A stretch of 30,257 nucleotides of DNA from Sphaeroforma arctica JP610 (lineage: Eukaryota; Opisthokonta; Ichthyosporea; Ichthyophonida). The stretch covers positions 1 through 30,257 of the forward strand of contig NW_014039648.1 in the NCBI RefSeq assembly GCF_001186125.1. Direction: 5' to 3'. Under the pieces are notes generated by a model that had not been told where the DNA came from, ran no database searches, and saw only the letters and a list, made by a program, of their open reading frames with translations. The position numbers were made by a program, and so were the translations under genes. Positions 15,983 to 30,205 of the stretch are shown in pieces (within the stretch, counting starts at the first letter, position 1; every line of letters starts with the position of its first letter).

Positions 15983-18900
15983 ATGCTATCCGCTCTTTGG
16001 AATATGCGTCTCTATTGTATAGGCAGCACGCTGGTAACAGTCGCAGTGATAGCAAACGCACACACGTACCATGACTACCAATATTTTCCAACTGCCGTAC
16101 GGCTAATCAATCACACAGCAACTGTAATGCTGCTATGCAATCAAGCATTCGTCGTGGGTATTGTATGTACATACATAACCACATGCATGTTATTCGGTTC
16201 TATAAGACCCGTGGAAGCTGCTATGCTGTATGAGATGGCGTGGTTTGGAGTCACGGAGGCCTGCCTAGCCATCTCCGTGTTCCGAGAGGAGTTTGCACCT
16301 ATGTTTGTGGCGATGCTAATCATCCTGCACATTGTCCAGCTTTCGCATGCGCTACTCTCAACACGGTTGTTGTACATGGAGCAGGTGCCAAATCCGGTAT
16401 GTATTTCACGTGGGTCCCAAGAACTCAACATGTCGGCTTGTATGTCTGCTGACACAATCGTTTTACTTTCTCCGATTCCACCTTTAGTTGTTTGTGTTTC
16501 GCTGTATATGCTGGGTTCTATAATTTGCAGGTGTATATGTCTCTGGCACTCTGTATTCATTGCATGCATTGCACCAACGGAGACCATTTAGCCTTGCACC
16601 AACGGAGACCTTTATTGTTGGAATGTATGTTTGTACTAGCAAGGGAGCAAAAAAAGTATATAGATATAAAACCCCCCTTGCATAGATGGAAATTATATTC
16701 CAAGTATTTGAAGTTTTTATTGTTGTGTTATAAATACATGTCGATTGCGTTATGTATACAACTTGTGAATACAAAGGCCCACTTACACACCGTTGAGGTC
16801 GTAATTTTGGTAATATGCGCAAAGGGCATTTATGTTTGAACGTCGGCTACCATTAGTTATTTCCGTTCCTGCACGCATCTTCTGATCTCTGTACAAGTCC
16901 GAATGTGCAAAAACTGGTGTATTGTATCATTTTAGCTGTATATATTGTGAGATTGGTCTTTAGTATCGTGGTTTGTTGTTAGTAATATTCGAGATCTGAA
17001 CTTGATACCTGCACCAAAACTCGAAGGACAATAGTAGTAGGAGCCTCGCTTTGTATATAGGTTTTTTGTGTGAAGGGTGCATCGCATGGCTGTAATTTAT
17101 ATCTTCTCATTGTTTTCACCCACTTCTCACCTGCAAGCCTTTTCCCCCCCTATCTCGAGACTTTGGGATACATATCATTCTGATACATGTCGTGTTTGTC
17201 CCTGTTTTAGATTATTTCTGTCTACCTCGGATTTTTCCAGTATAACTGGTGTATTTATCAAGACATACCCATGGATGAGTTTGAATTTGAGTTTGAAATG
17301 TGTGCCTATCTGTGTGTGTCGGCCGTGTCACCCGCACTCATCTATTCGTGTTTTTAACTGGCATTGTTCAACGCTAGGCATGCCGAAGAGAAAAATCAAG
17401 TTTTTTACTCATCATTCACTTGGATAACCATTGTGCAGGGCCGCTTATACCATATACGTATCTGCGCTGTTTTATCGCTGCTGGCCGTATTGGATTGCGG
17501 GATGATAGCTTACGCTATACATTCCTCGCTGGAACATGGGCCGAGCGCGCAATTTATGTTTGGCTTCGAATATCTATTGCTGACGACTTCGGTGCTATAT
17601 TCGATGGCTAAGTATACATTAAATCTTTGCGAGCGCTACAATATCACTTCAACACATGACAGGTGTGTTAGTCCTCTTCTGTTCAACTTTCGTCTTAGCA
17701 GTTTAAAACTGCTGATAAGATGAACAACTTCGTTCACAAATTTGTAGTGTATCTTAAAATTTTATGTCGACAATTTCATATTTTCGTATCTTTCGATAGA
17801 ATCTTATAATGATCAGAAAGCAGTCAAGTCACAGATGAAAAAAAGGGCGATACAAGACTGCTAGGTTTTTTTTATCGTTTAAACTGTCCGGAAAACTCAC
17901 ATGCTTGTACGCCACCCATCGCAGGCAAGTGTACTTGTTCTATTTGGGCTTATGCATGGACTTCGTGCGCATGTTGATATTCACATGCTTCTTCTCGGTG
18001 ATCATGAGCTTCTACGGACTTCCTCTGCACATCATCCGTGGATTGTACATCTCTTCCAAGTCTTTCACACAACGACTGGCTGAAATGCTCCGCTTCCGAG
18101 AGGCCACTAACAATATGAACATAAGGTATTCACCAATACATCTCGTGGCACGCATTCTAAATTCGACTATTGAACTGCGTCGTACGCACTACCTTGAATT
18201 TATGTGCGATTTGCCGATTGACTGGTTCCTTTTATAGCTGAGGAATGCATGGAAAGGTGACGCACATGGGATCTGGTTTACAACCATAAATACTAACAAG
18301 TTTTGCATCTTTGTCGATCCCAGATACCCGGCAGCAACTCAACAAGAACTAGAAGCTGCAGATCACACTTGTGTCATTTGCAGAGAAATTATGGACACGG
18401 CAAAGCGACTGCCGTGTGGCCACATATTCCACATCCACTGTCTGCGGTAGGCCAATTTCGATTTATATCGGGACACATCCAATCGTATTCACAGCGTGCT
18501 TTAATAATCATTTCCTAGGACGGTTGGGTTACAGGAGATTTATTCTGTAAATGTTTTTTTAAGCGTTGTATGAGCGCCGTGTCCACTCATCGACATCGTA
18601 GTATTCACGGTGTGATATTTTGCAAGTGAAAGTTTAGATACAATTGGGAACATTCAATCATTAATGTGTCAGAATGTACCTTACAATCGCGTTGACCCCG
18701 ACTTCGCTTTTTTTACAGCTTGCTCATAATTCATATATTACGGAATGCTTAGGTCGTGGCTCCAAAGACAGCAGATATGCCCCATCTGCCGATCCCCGGT
18801 CCTGGAATCTGAGCGCATACGACTCAATCTTCCGCATCATGTGCAGCTTAATGGAATTCCCCACGTCACAGCCCAACCTCAAGATGTGCCCCACTTAGCG

Positions 18901-20287
18901 CCGCAAACCAATCAAGGGCCGTATGATCGTTCATCCATGGGCTCCACTCCACTTCAAGGTCGTTTCCGCTGCAATTCTTGTGTTTGTTCCTATTTTAGCT
19001 TTCGTGATCTGTCAAGTTATAGTTCGCACATAATCGTGTGGCGTATCTGTAGCGTTCGCAATCTATTTTCAATCCTTTACGTTCGAATTGCCCGTTATGG
19101 CTGAATTTGGTCTGCAACCTCATCCGGAGCCTTCTGATATAGTATATGTTCATTCACTATGTCACTTTGATGGAGGTATGAGTGGGCATGGTGTATGACT
19201 GCGAATTATTCGCTGGAACATAATGTGGAAGAAAGTGAAGTTCATCATGTTGTCATGTTGACGGTACGAAAGGACACCCTACGCCGTATTGCCTAGTACG
19301 ACATTGGCGCATGAGACCGATACTCCCGAGCCACATGTGCAACTTTAACTGGTCGTGATGCACAAGTAGTCCGAACTACTTATCAAGATTCGTGCGTAAA
19401 TTCTTCCTATTCATCAATAGGTGTGACTAGAGAACTTTTACCCGCTTCGTTACCTCCTGCGGGTGTATTCAATGTGGCGCAAGTGCCATTATTCGACGGT
19501 GCACCACCAGTCGCACCGACCTCAATGACGGATCTCACTCATATGTTCAGCCAACCGCAGCCATCATACAATTGCGAGAGTAAGTGCGGTCATCCAAGAT
19601 GTCGCCACGATATGCACTTGTTCCAGTTCTTGGGCAAATGTAAAAGTGACATTTAATCCGACTGCTGATGGTGCTAGATAGATGCTTGGAATTATCGCTT
19701 GGTTCGTTGATGTATTGCGATGTATTCAAATCAATTTGTAACCTACAATTTACTTTTTGCAACTCTCACACCAGATATGTCACTCGAAGAGATATGGACT
19801 GTCGTCATTGCTGAAGAAGCACGGTTCAGGGCTCGTTTCCGCGCAATCCGAGCTATACAGAGCGACATAGATCGAGTCATTCAAAGGCACGCTGCTATGC
19901 ACCACCTATTCGTGCATCCGCCACCTCTACGTGAGTACCTTATCGATTTGTGTGCGTTAAGAGGGTAATATGGATCGTCGATTTGTTGATTGAATTCCAG
20001 CGCGCGCGAGTACCGATTAATTTCTCGCTGAGTGTGTTGCCTCCGACATTTTGAAGAAGCTATCATCTAACCCTTTTGTCCATATATTCATACCATACAA
20101 TACCTCATCACTGATTATTTTTTTGTATTCCATTGTCACAGCCTCTAAATTCTTCAAAGCCAGTGCACCCAAAGATGCGGTCGCTGACCAATCAGCTCAT
20201 GGGACTGCCGGCGGTGCTGATGGCCTGAGGCACAGGATGCCGCAATCAAGGTCAAATGACAAGGGCAAGGAAAAGAAAGCTGCATAG
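15983..20287 (+). CDS. SYVN1: HRD1/synoviolin-type ER-membrane RING E3 ubiquitin ligase
   Basis: HRD1 is the multispanning ER ligase that ubiquitinates misfolded proteins during ER-associated degradation and forms the retrotranslocation channel. Exons: 15983-16396, 17439-17662, 17925-18125, 18324-18446, 18753-18958, 19421-19579, 19775-19930 and 20142-20287. They total 1629 bp, or 542 residues, ending in TAG, close to yeast Hrd1 (551) and shorter than human (617). The membrane half carries family motifs: WFGVTEACLAISVFREEFAP, the QFMFGFEYLLL segment and REATNNMNIRYPAATQQELE before the RING. The RING-H2 is intact (Cys296, Cys299, Cys311, His313, His316, Cys319, Cys330, Cys333) and is followed by WLQRQQICPICR. 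A Pro-rich linker leads to a helical block at about 443-495 that aligns by eye with the human segment binding HERP-type partners. Intron 1 is long (1.04 kb) and holds no exon I can support. Confidence 0.95.
16569..16610 (+). repeat. Short direct repeat in HRD1 intron 1
   Basis: The 17-mer TTGCACCAACGGAGACC occurs at 16569-16585 and again at 16594-16610, a 25-bp period. It lies within intron 1 and has no evident function. Confidence 0.7.
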
Positions 20288-20996
20288 TATCACCAATCCA
20301 GCAGTAAAATTGGTGGAAATATCTACCTTGAACATTTCCGTTTCCCACTACCCATTCTCTATTATGTTTGGTTCGGCGCCCAAATTTTCGTATGCTCGTC
20401 CAAAAAATACAAATACTGGAGGGGCGAGCGGTTTTTCCTTATTAAATATCCCGAAGTATTCCACTAGCTTGTGTATGATGGGTGTTGAATCTTTCTTCTT
20501 TCCGTCGGAACATTGACTCTAGATTGTAGATAGGGTGTGATATTACAGGCGTGCTCAATGGAAAGCTGAAACGGCTACGTTTTATATATTTATTACTATC
20601 TACTGTTGTATATTCCACAGTACCGAAAGGCTTGACTTCTCTGAGCCACAGTATGTGTCCTGTTATGTTGTTATCGTGGCCCATACTATCAATGTTCTAA
20701 TTCGACATTTGAACTAAATTTGAAGCAACTGACTCTGACTCGCATTGTATGTGTTTGATCGCCCCCTACTTGCCTTCCCTGCTGCTTGAAACAAACTAAT
20801 CTAGGGACACGGTGAGTGTCCTAGCACTTTCAATAACTTATCCAATCAAGTAGTTATATAAAATAATGTGGTCAAGTCTTTAATGCAACTACAATGGTCT
20901 TTTCAACTTATTTACATCTGGTATGCCCGAATACGAGTTTATGTTAGTTCAAAGGCTATTATTTGAGGGTGAAAAAAAGTTAGCACATAGGCAGCT
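20288..20996. other. Convergent spacer between HRD1 and the NEK gene
   Basis: About 700 bp of AT-rich sequence between two facing stop codons. I see no coding exon. An ATTAAA on the minus strand at 20879-20884 could serve the NEK 3' end. Confidence 0.5.
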
Positions 20997-23900
20997 TCAG
21001 CCATGCTGGACTCCGGGAACTATCATTTCTAACAGCAAAGGACCGAGAAACTCGTTCTCCTCCCCAATAATTGAAACAAGTACCTGTGACGAAGAATATA
21101 AGCTGTATTGAATATTACATACCAAGATGCGTTAAATGAAGTGAGAAAGTTCATGGCATGCTTTGCGAAAATGATACAAACCAGACTGACCTTGAGAACG
21201 GCTTTTGTCAGTGGGTCGTTGCCAAAGATTGAGCCCGGCAAGCCTCGCAGAAAAGCTATCGCGCTGAGTACCTTGTCTTCTCCCATACTATCACACATAT
21301 ATTTGTACAATTCTGGTGATTCGGGCTGAATAGCATCTAGGCCACTGTAGCTGTGCTCCGAATGTTTGGGTCTGTTTTGATATGAAGAATTATGACGTCG
21401 AGTTCTTTCCGAACGTGCCGGTCGTGGGGCATCGGATTGCACGAGATCTCCGGCCATTGAACCCATAACACCTTCGAGTCGATCTTCCTCCGCTCCTCTG
21501 CTTGCAGCCTCACCTCGCTTGATAGCTGACTGAGTTTCTTGATGGTGATCTGAGTGCGAGATCCCTTCAGATTCCAGATACTTGCCATGTTCTGACGAAT
21601 CCTTGCGTGTTTTTACGTGCGAGTCACCACATTGCGGTGGCTGTTGAGAATTGCGGATGCTTACACGCGACTGTTGGATATGTTGCCCATCAAGCTCCTC
21701 TTCTCTCTTTGTACTTGCTTTGTTAACTCGCCTTCCATGATTGCGCGTGACGGAGCGTGAATTAGGGCGAGCACTTGGAGGAGGATAATTGGCGTCCTGA
21801 CTAGGATACTCTTGAGTTACGGACACAGAATGCTTACCGTGTGGTATCCGTGCGGATCTTGGTTTAAGCACGCGGCCCCGGGGAGGATGTGCTGTAGTTT
21901 CCTGGCGAGGAAGATGTTGCTGTGACTCAAATTTAGTCGAGTCGGTCTCCTTCATCTCGAGATCATCGGAGTTGTTTGTGTCTTTTGTTATCTTCCGCCT
22001 CGCTTCTAGGTTACCTGTGTAGCTCGGAGTGTCGATACTACAATGAGGTGCTTGACGTCTGGCCTCCCGTACCTCTTTCGTAGTGTTTTCTATCGGTAGG
22101 TTGTCTTTGTGGGCTCGAATCGAACGAGGTTCCAGAAATTTGCCCTTTGATTCCATTGCTATACGAGAGCTGCATTGGTGAGGTAGGTGATCCCCACCAC
22201 ATCGATCGCAGAGCTCAATTTCTGGATCGTAGTATTCGTCTGAGTTTTCGTCGGAAGATAAGTATGTAGAGGGCTCTACGCTGCCACCAGCACCGTTTTT
22301 GTCGAGAGACTGTTGAAATTCGGACTGTCTGCGAACGCTCAACAACGGATTCGTAGACTTATCTTGATTTGGGTGCTCTCCTGCTCTATCTGCTTGCAGT
22401 TGTGTCTGAAACCGTCTCTCCTCTTCCTCTATGTGCTTCACCCTAGAATAAACGCGACTCTCTCGATTGGCAGATGCTTCTTGAGAAGCGTACCGAGGTG
22501 GAAATTTTCCCTGAGCCTTGTGATTATTGTTGTCTTCCTTTCTTTCTTGGGCCGGCAACGGATCACTTCGATGCACAACACGTACTCGCGTGAGGTTCTC
22601 ATACGTTGGGGCTGGAGTGTCGTGGTCTTCATGTTTCTCCATTCCGGATATTGTCTTCCGAAACGCTGTAAACGTGGTCACATTCGTATGGTTAGACTGT
22701 GTTGAGGATCTCTCAGATCGAAGGGAGGTGCGACTCGAGGCGGTGTTCGTGCTGTCTTTTGGCGTGGGCAAAGTGGTTGACTCGTCACCATTGTTTTTTG
22801 TGGCACCCGATACCTGCGCGGTTGCCATATCCGAGTGATGCTGCGGCGGGAGGCGTGAAGGTGTGGTTTCCTTTTCGAGGACAGGATTGAACTCGTCTTG
22901 AGACAATCTATCAGCACGCACACGATGCGACGATCGTCTGTGTGGCTCACGCAGATCGAAATTGAGTCTAATGGAATGACCAGTATTGGAACGCTTACAA
23001 AAGCTCTCATTAGATCTTGAGCCTGGGAAAGACGTCGATCTCGACACGTGTACAGCCTGGCCATCTTTCACATCCTTCCATACCAGATAGTTTGCGTCAA
23101 CCTCGGGGGCGAGTGAGCAGTTTTCATTTAGAGTGGGTTTGCTGGATGGTTGTGCAGATTTCGTACTATGCAACTCATTCACCGTTTCCGACTGAGTGCT
23201 CGCATTCATGTACTCATCATGATCGATGGTGTTGTTGTTATAGAATTCAGATGTCGATGAACTGTGTGGTGCAAAAGTAGCTGCTTGATTTGTTGAATAA
23301 TCACGACCAGTACGGAGGTGCGCCCGATTAGATAAAGTGGTCGAGGGTTTCCCTACCTGCCTCTTCTGTTTGTAGTCAGATTTTAAATTGACTCTAAGCT
23401 TTGTGTATGTGGATTCGTCCGTCATTTCTGAACCCTGGTCGCCCTCAAAGCCACCAAAGAGTAAACCATAGATTTCGTTGTCCTCGGTAGATCCCACAAC
23501 TGTTGAAGCGTATTGGGGGGCTGACTGGCCTGTGCTTTTTGGAATTTTGTACCTAGCATTCCCCACGGATACGTGCACTGAGCCGGAGTGTGTTTGATGA
23601 ACATACTGGTGCCCGTTGTGTGTATTGTCCGCTAGAGTGTTAATATTCTTCTCGTAATCTGCCACGATGTTCTCATCATGAGACGTATTCCTCTTCTTTC
23701 CGCTAGCGTTGTTCTCTTTAGTAGGCCGCAACGTTTTCTGTATTTTCTTCTTGATGCTATGCCCCTTCTTTGCACCGATGCTAGTGTGGCTCTTTCCCTG
23801 TTGTATTTCACCGCCTCCCCCTGAAGTGATCGCTGTGGTCGATTTAGCTGGAAACAACAAGGAAAACGTAAAAGTCAGTAATATAATTCAGTACTACCCT

Positions 23901-25983
23901 GGTGTAGTGATATCCAACATTGCTAAGATCTTGCGAGGTAAGAAGCGAGCGGTCACTTACATTTTCTATAAATGGGGGCAAGACTATCTTGCGAGCTCTT
24001 CGCCGTGCTAAATCCGGAAAGATCTGAACCGCGGGTGGCTAGAGAGAAAAATTTAGCGGTGTTACATCTGTTGAGTTTGTTTTGAGCTGCAATGGGATTT
24101 ACATAACAGTTGTTCAATTCATTGTCAAATAAAAAGATCCGAATGCCTGCTCAGTCTTGCATTTGAGCGAATGTGGGACACTTTCTGCACTTTTGTTTTA
24201 CCTGCAGGGCGATAAGTCGGACTGTCCAGCTCCGGCGTGGATGGTGGACCCGTCACATGCACATCATCGTATTGTAGATTGACCACCTCGGGGTCCCCAC
24301 TTTGACCAGCACGGAACAATTCCTCAATTGCCATCTGTAGAGTATGAAGTTGGGTCGATGTGAACTGCTAATTTGGAATACATACGTGTAGGTGTACGGA
24401 AAGTCTGAAATGTGAGAGAACCATACTCACCGCTTCAGGACGAATACTTTGGTAGGGATGCATCATACTGCGGATAAGGCCGATGATCCACAGTGAGTAT
24501 TCGGTTCTGCAATAAGGAGCATCGCCCGAACAAATCTCGGTCATAACCGCGGATAAGTTCGTGCCTTTGTATGGGGGCTTCCCATTCGCTATCTCGGAAA
24601 GCACACAACCTAGTGACCACACATCGGTTTTAGAATTATAAGGCTCGCCTCTGCACATTTCAGGAGAGAGATATTCCGGCGTGCCAACCAAGGTGTTGAG
24701 CATGCTCCTGTCCATTGGTTGTTTCGCCATCCCAAAATCGCCAATTTTTAAGCGCAGTTTGTCAAATACCAAGATGTTGGCACTCTTGATATCTGTCAAA
24801 AAGTGTGGGGAAGGAAAGTGATGCGAGTTTATATTGAGTAACCCAACACACAAAACTCGCATGCCATCTGGCATTTGTTTTCTGTTTGTTTGTTTTTTAG
24901 GAAAAGAAAGAAAGTACATAGGAAAAAATAAGTTGAAAAACTGTTGGCACTCTTGATATCTGTCAAAAAGTGTGGGAAGGAAAGTGATGCGAGTTTATAT
25001 TGAGTAACCCAACACACAAAACTCGCATGCCATCTGGCATTTGTTTTCTGTTGTTTTTTTTTAGGAAAAGAAAGAAAGTACATAAGAAAAAATAAGTTGC
25101 AAACAAAACCAATTTAATACCTCGATGCACAAATCCTTTCTTGTGTATGTATGCCAGCGCGCTACTGAGTTGAATCGAAAATCGCAAAAGCGCCTGGAGA
25201 TTTATGTTATTTGGTTAGTATCAGAGCAAAAATCTTGCGGCAATCGGTGTATGACTGCACATGCGAAATAAGAAACGTACTTACCGACTCTGACAGTGGA
25301 AATTGGGCAACATCATTCTGGCGTAGGAAATGTTTCAAGTCACCTAGTATAAGTGAGAGAAATGAAATCTAATGTGAATCAAGATTGCGGCTTGGACATT
25401 GCTGAATTGGAGCAGTTGTGACGAATCAGTTAAAATGTTACCTCCAGGAGCATATTCCAGCACCAGCCAGAGCGAGCCAAAAAGGAGCTGGGCTTCTTTA
25501 CATCTCGCGATGTGTGGATGATGCAATTTGCAAATGATGTCAACTTCGGAGAGAATACGAAGTCGATCCTCCTCTGTCTGATTAGACAGGTTTGACTGCT
25601 TCACCGCGTACAGTTTGTTACTCGCTCTTGATCGAACTAAAAGAACACTGTACAAAAAAAAATTGATAGGTGTTTGTGAGTAAGACAATATTGGAAAGTG
25701 TAATATTACAACGCCGACAACTGAGCGACAGGCCGGTATCTCCTTGGAAGCCATCTCATGGTCTCTTATTGCTTACTAAAGCAGGCTCATGCCGCAACGA
25801 TCGATGTCTCTTTCTTATTCTCGTCTATGTAGTCACCAACTCTATGCCCCACATTTAGCCTACCTATTATAAAGTTTAGTAGAAATAAGCAACCTTTATT
25901 GCTGATGATACATACCACCCAAACCTGCCCCTATGGAGGATTGAGATGCGCTCATAATTTCGACTGGTTGGCATTAAGTTCAT
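20997..25983 (-). CDS. NEK (NIMA-related) family protein kinase with a very long disordered tail
   Basis: A Ser/Thr kinase of the NEK family, whose members act at centrosomes, cilia or the mitotic spindle. Exons: 25983-25916, 25647-25442, 25343-25285, 25193-25121, 24792-24431, 24334-24202, 24038-23961, 23847-21191 and 21083-20997. They total 3723 bp, or 1240 residues. The kinase domain spans about 10-256: loop LHRGRFG (16-22), Lys39, helix-C Glu57, HRD 134-136 with Lys138 and Asn141, DFG 154-156, and the NEK-style activation segment LNTLVGTPEYLSPE. The first loop Gly is His17. The HRD Asp is split across an intron, and that intron carries a tandem duplication with a decoy acceptor. The tail (about 257-1240) is low-complexity and rich in Ser, Arg and His. 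It has a knuckle CDRCGGDHLPHQC at 873-885 and a helical C terminus (MGEDKVLSAIAFLRGLPG, then SIIGEENEFLGPLLLEMI). The last exon is inferred from phase. ATG at 25974 is an alternative start; an in-frame stop lies upstream of 25983. The paralog group within NEK is uncertain. Confidence 0.9.
24775..25099. repeat. Tandem duplication, 167-bp period, across an exon-intron boundary of the NEK gene
   Basis: Two near-identical copies, 24775-24935 and 24942-25099, differ by only a few bases and small indels in homopolymer runs. On the minus strand each copy holds the intron's 3' end, the acceptor TGACAG and the first 18 bases of the catalytic-loop exon (encoding IKSAN). The copy at 24775 is continuous with the real exon. 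The other is an orphan acceptor at 24959/24960 inside the intron. Confidence 0.9.
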
Positions 25984-26558
25984 TTTCTCCGATAGCTACG
26001 ATATTCGTAATAAGCTTTTATGAAAGCCTGAAGTATGAAGTGCAAGTCTATAAAGTTGGCCTTAAAATATTGGCAATTCAGATCATCAAAAGAAGTCTCA
26101 TGTCTGGAAGCATCCATTCAGATGCACAAAGTGCTCTCGCAGATTACTACAAGTGTCTGAATCTACATCAAGACCTTTCGCCCTTGCATAGTTGTGCTAT
26201 GCATGATTGCTAGATTGCATACCAGAACGGAAAATAAAGAACCCAACACCTGCCACATCCCATTGGATGTTTCGGTCTTCTCCTGCATATCTGAAATGAC
26301 CAACCAAATTATTCCCTGCTGTGGCATTTTCGGATTTTTCATTTTCCGTTCGAGTTTTATTTATTTTTTGAAACAAAAATAATTCTGAAACAACTTTCAG
26401 TTTCTAAATATTTAGTTTCTGTCGTTTGAAAGTCTGAAACCGTGAAACGCAGAAACGTCAATGGCTATGATGGTTTATTGGTTAGCCTTGCTCCAATCGC
26501 CATTGTTCAAACAATCAAACTTCACAGTTCGCAGTCCACACTCCGAGTTTTCAGTTTT

Positions 26559-26640
26559 CAGTTTTCCCTCCATAAAGTGAATAATATGAAATATAAAGTC
26601 AGTTTTCCACTTCCATAAAGTAAATAATATGAACTATAAA
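26559..26640. repeat. Two-copy tandem repeat, about 41 bp
   Basis: Copies at 26559-26598 and 26599-26640 share TCAGTTTTCC, CCATAAAGT and AATAATATGAA with few differences. It lies in the spacer upstream of the NEK gene. Confidence 0.75.
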
Positions 26641-26979
26641 ACATTAAGTATTGATACATATATCATACAGCTTGTCTGTGGTACACTCAACATCCTTCAA
26701 GTACTCCCAAGAGATGCGAAGAATTTGTTTGAAAGCATTACCATATCCTCCTGTTCTTTTTAGGAGGCTATGGCGTTCCCAGAAGTGCGTAGTATTTACA
26801 TTATACACACAGTTTCGATGCTAAATATGCACGTATTACTGGATACTAATTGCATATATGCCTGTATTCTAAGAGTACAAAATAGAAGGCCTAGAGAAAT
26901 TATACGTAAAAACTGAATTCTAAATATGTTTGTGCAGGATGTTTTAAAAACTGATTTTTAGTAAGAGAATTGTCCTTTC

Positions 26980-26990
26980 AGAAGGCTATG
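26980..26990 (+). repeat. Dispersed motif AGAAGGCTATG
   Basis: An exact 11-bp copy of the motif found at 376, 1226 and 2958. It lies in the NEK-ARF spacer, outside any gene. Confidence 0.5.
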
Positions 26991-27358
26991 ATACTGGATA
27001 CACACAAGCAGCTTTTAGCGCGTGCAAAATCGAACAGGATCACTATAACTAGGTACTCTTATCACAAATGGACAAATGATTTGAGCAATTCTTCCTGTGT
27101 AGATTAGTTTGTTACAACTAGCATTGGATTCACACTATTCATGCGTGAACCTTGCAAGTAGAGAAAAAATTACAGATACCCTATTTATTTGACATGTACT
27201 TTAAATATCTGGTTTACGAGGTGCGAGGCGTCATTAACGGCACCAAGCCACTCACTGAAAGCATACGGGTGAAAGCCACTTGAAAACCCTCGGCACAACT
27301 ATACTCCGTTGCGCATGAGTGTACCAATTTCAAGCAGCTGACTCCAGTATTTGAGAAT

Positions 27359-29145
<1,787 letters not shown>

Positions 29146-29994
29146 TATTGCAGTATAAAGGATTGACAAACTACTTCTATGTGTACGTCTGAAAATTTCT
29201 GATCAAATTGGAAGAGCTTTTTGTACCGGTCGAGTTTTCAGTATTTATTTTTCTTTTCTCTCTCTCCGCTGATGTGTGTGAATACGAGGCCGAGAGTCCG
29301 AGCGTGTGTGTGGTGAAGCGAAAAATATTTTCAATCAAAACAAACAAACCACACAAGTACGTTTTCCCACCACGCGTACATTTTCACAGACGCTTGGGCA
29401 ATTAATTGGAATTCGGCCGTGACTTCTTGTGAGTAAAAGTAGAATGACTCATTTCAATGAGTGGGACGAATTTACGTAGACGTAGTACGGAGTTGTTCCG
29501 TTTTTCCACCCAACGACATAATCCCAATTTTTCTGTTTCGCGTTTCATAGCCTTCTCTGAAAAAAGAACACTCTTGTTGTTTTGATTGGAAAGAGAAGAA
29601 GCCAATTAATTTTTGGGTTGTTTTGTTTTTTGTTTTTAAAAACAAAATAGAAATCGTGTTTCTTTTTCCCCTTAAAATTTTGTTTATAACTAGGTAATGT
29701 TTTATTTGTTAGAGCTTGTGCATTCCGCGGCTGAATGTTTTATTAGGCTCCTCCTTCTGAAAAGGCAATTTATTTTGTTAAAAATATTTATATAAAATAC
29801 AACACCGTTGTTTTATTTTAGCTCAGTATTTTTGGGGTGTCTGTTCACTCTATCGACTCACTGTCTCCTTACAATCTCACAGAGCATCATCCACAAGTGT
29901 GCGCTTCATGTTACGAACGGTATATGCCTGAATTTGTCCCTTATAAGAGCAATCATAAAAACTTATTGTAGGCACCCAGCAGTATTTATATAGT
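29146..29994. other. Spacer upstream of ARF
   Basis: No coding exon is supported here. It holds the ARF promoter region, a reverse copy of the AGAAGGCTATG motif, and an AATAAA on the minus strand at 29769-29774, some 220 bp past the stop of the edge gene. Confidence 0.5.
29546..29556 (-). repeat. Dispersed motif AGAAGGCTATG, about 400 bp upstream of ARF
   Basis: An exact 11-bp copy on the same strand as the ARF gene. Its location upstream of the ARF start fits a promoter element, but copies elsewhere are not at a constant distance from genes. Confidence 0.45.
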
Positions 29995-30170
29995 CTAAAG
30001 TTTAGTGGTTGATTTCGTCCTTGTTGCTGAGGTCTGTGTTGTTGGTTTTTGTAGTTGATTGTACGCCACGGGCTCCAGGTAAACAGTTGGAGCCAGTTTC
30101 TCGGCGAAAGCAGATAGATTTGCCAATGTCTCTTGACTCGTAGCGGGTGTACACTGCGACGTCAATTCCA
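29995..30170 (-). CDS. Last coding exon of an unidentified gene running off the right edge
   Basis: On the minus strand an acceptor (TTATCTGCAG) at 30171 opens a frame of about 58 codons ending in TAG at 29995. The product is ELTSQCTPATSQETLANLSA and onward, closing with a Thr- and Gln-rich tail (QKPTTQTSATRTKSTTKL). The more balanced base composition than the flanks and the clean acceptor support an exon. The family is not recognisable from this piece. Reading phase is inferred from the absence of stops. Confidence 0.5.
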
Positions 30171-30205
30171 CTGCAGATAACGACGGAAAGAGTTATATTA
30201 GTTTC

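Larger units (their letters stand above)
25984..27358. other. Spacer between the NEK start and the ARF stop
   Basis: About 1.4 kb without a supportable gene. It includes the NEK promoter region, a 41-bp tandem duplication at 26559-26640, copies of the AGAAGGCTATG motif (26980 and a variant at 26762), and an AATAAA on the minus strand at 27184-27189 that could end the ARF transcript. Confidence 0.5.
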
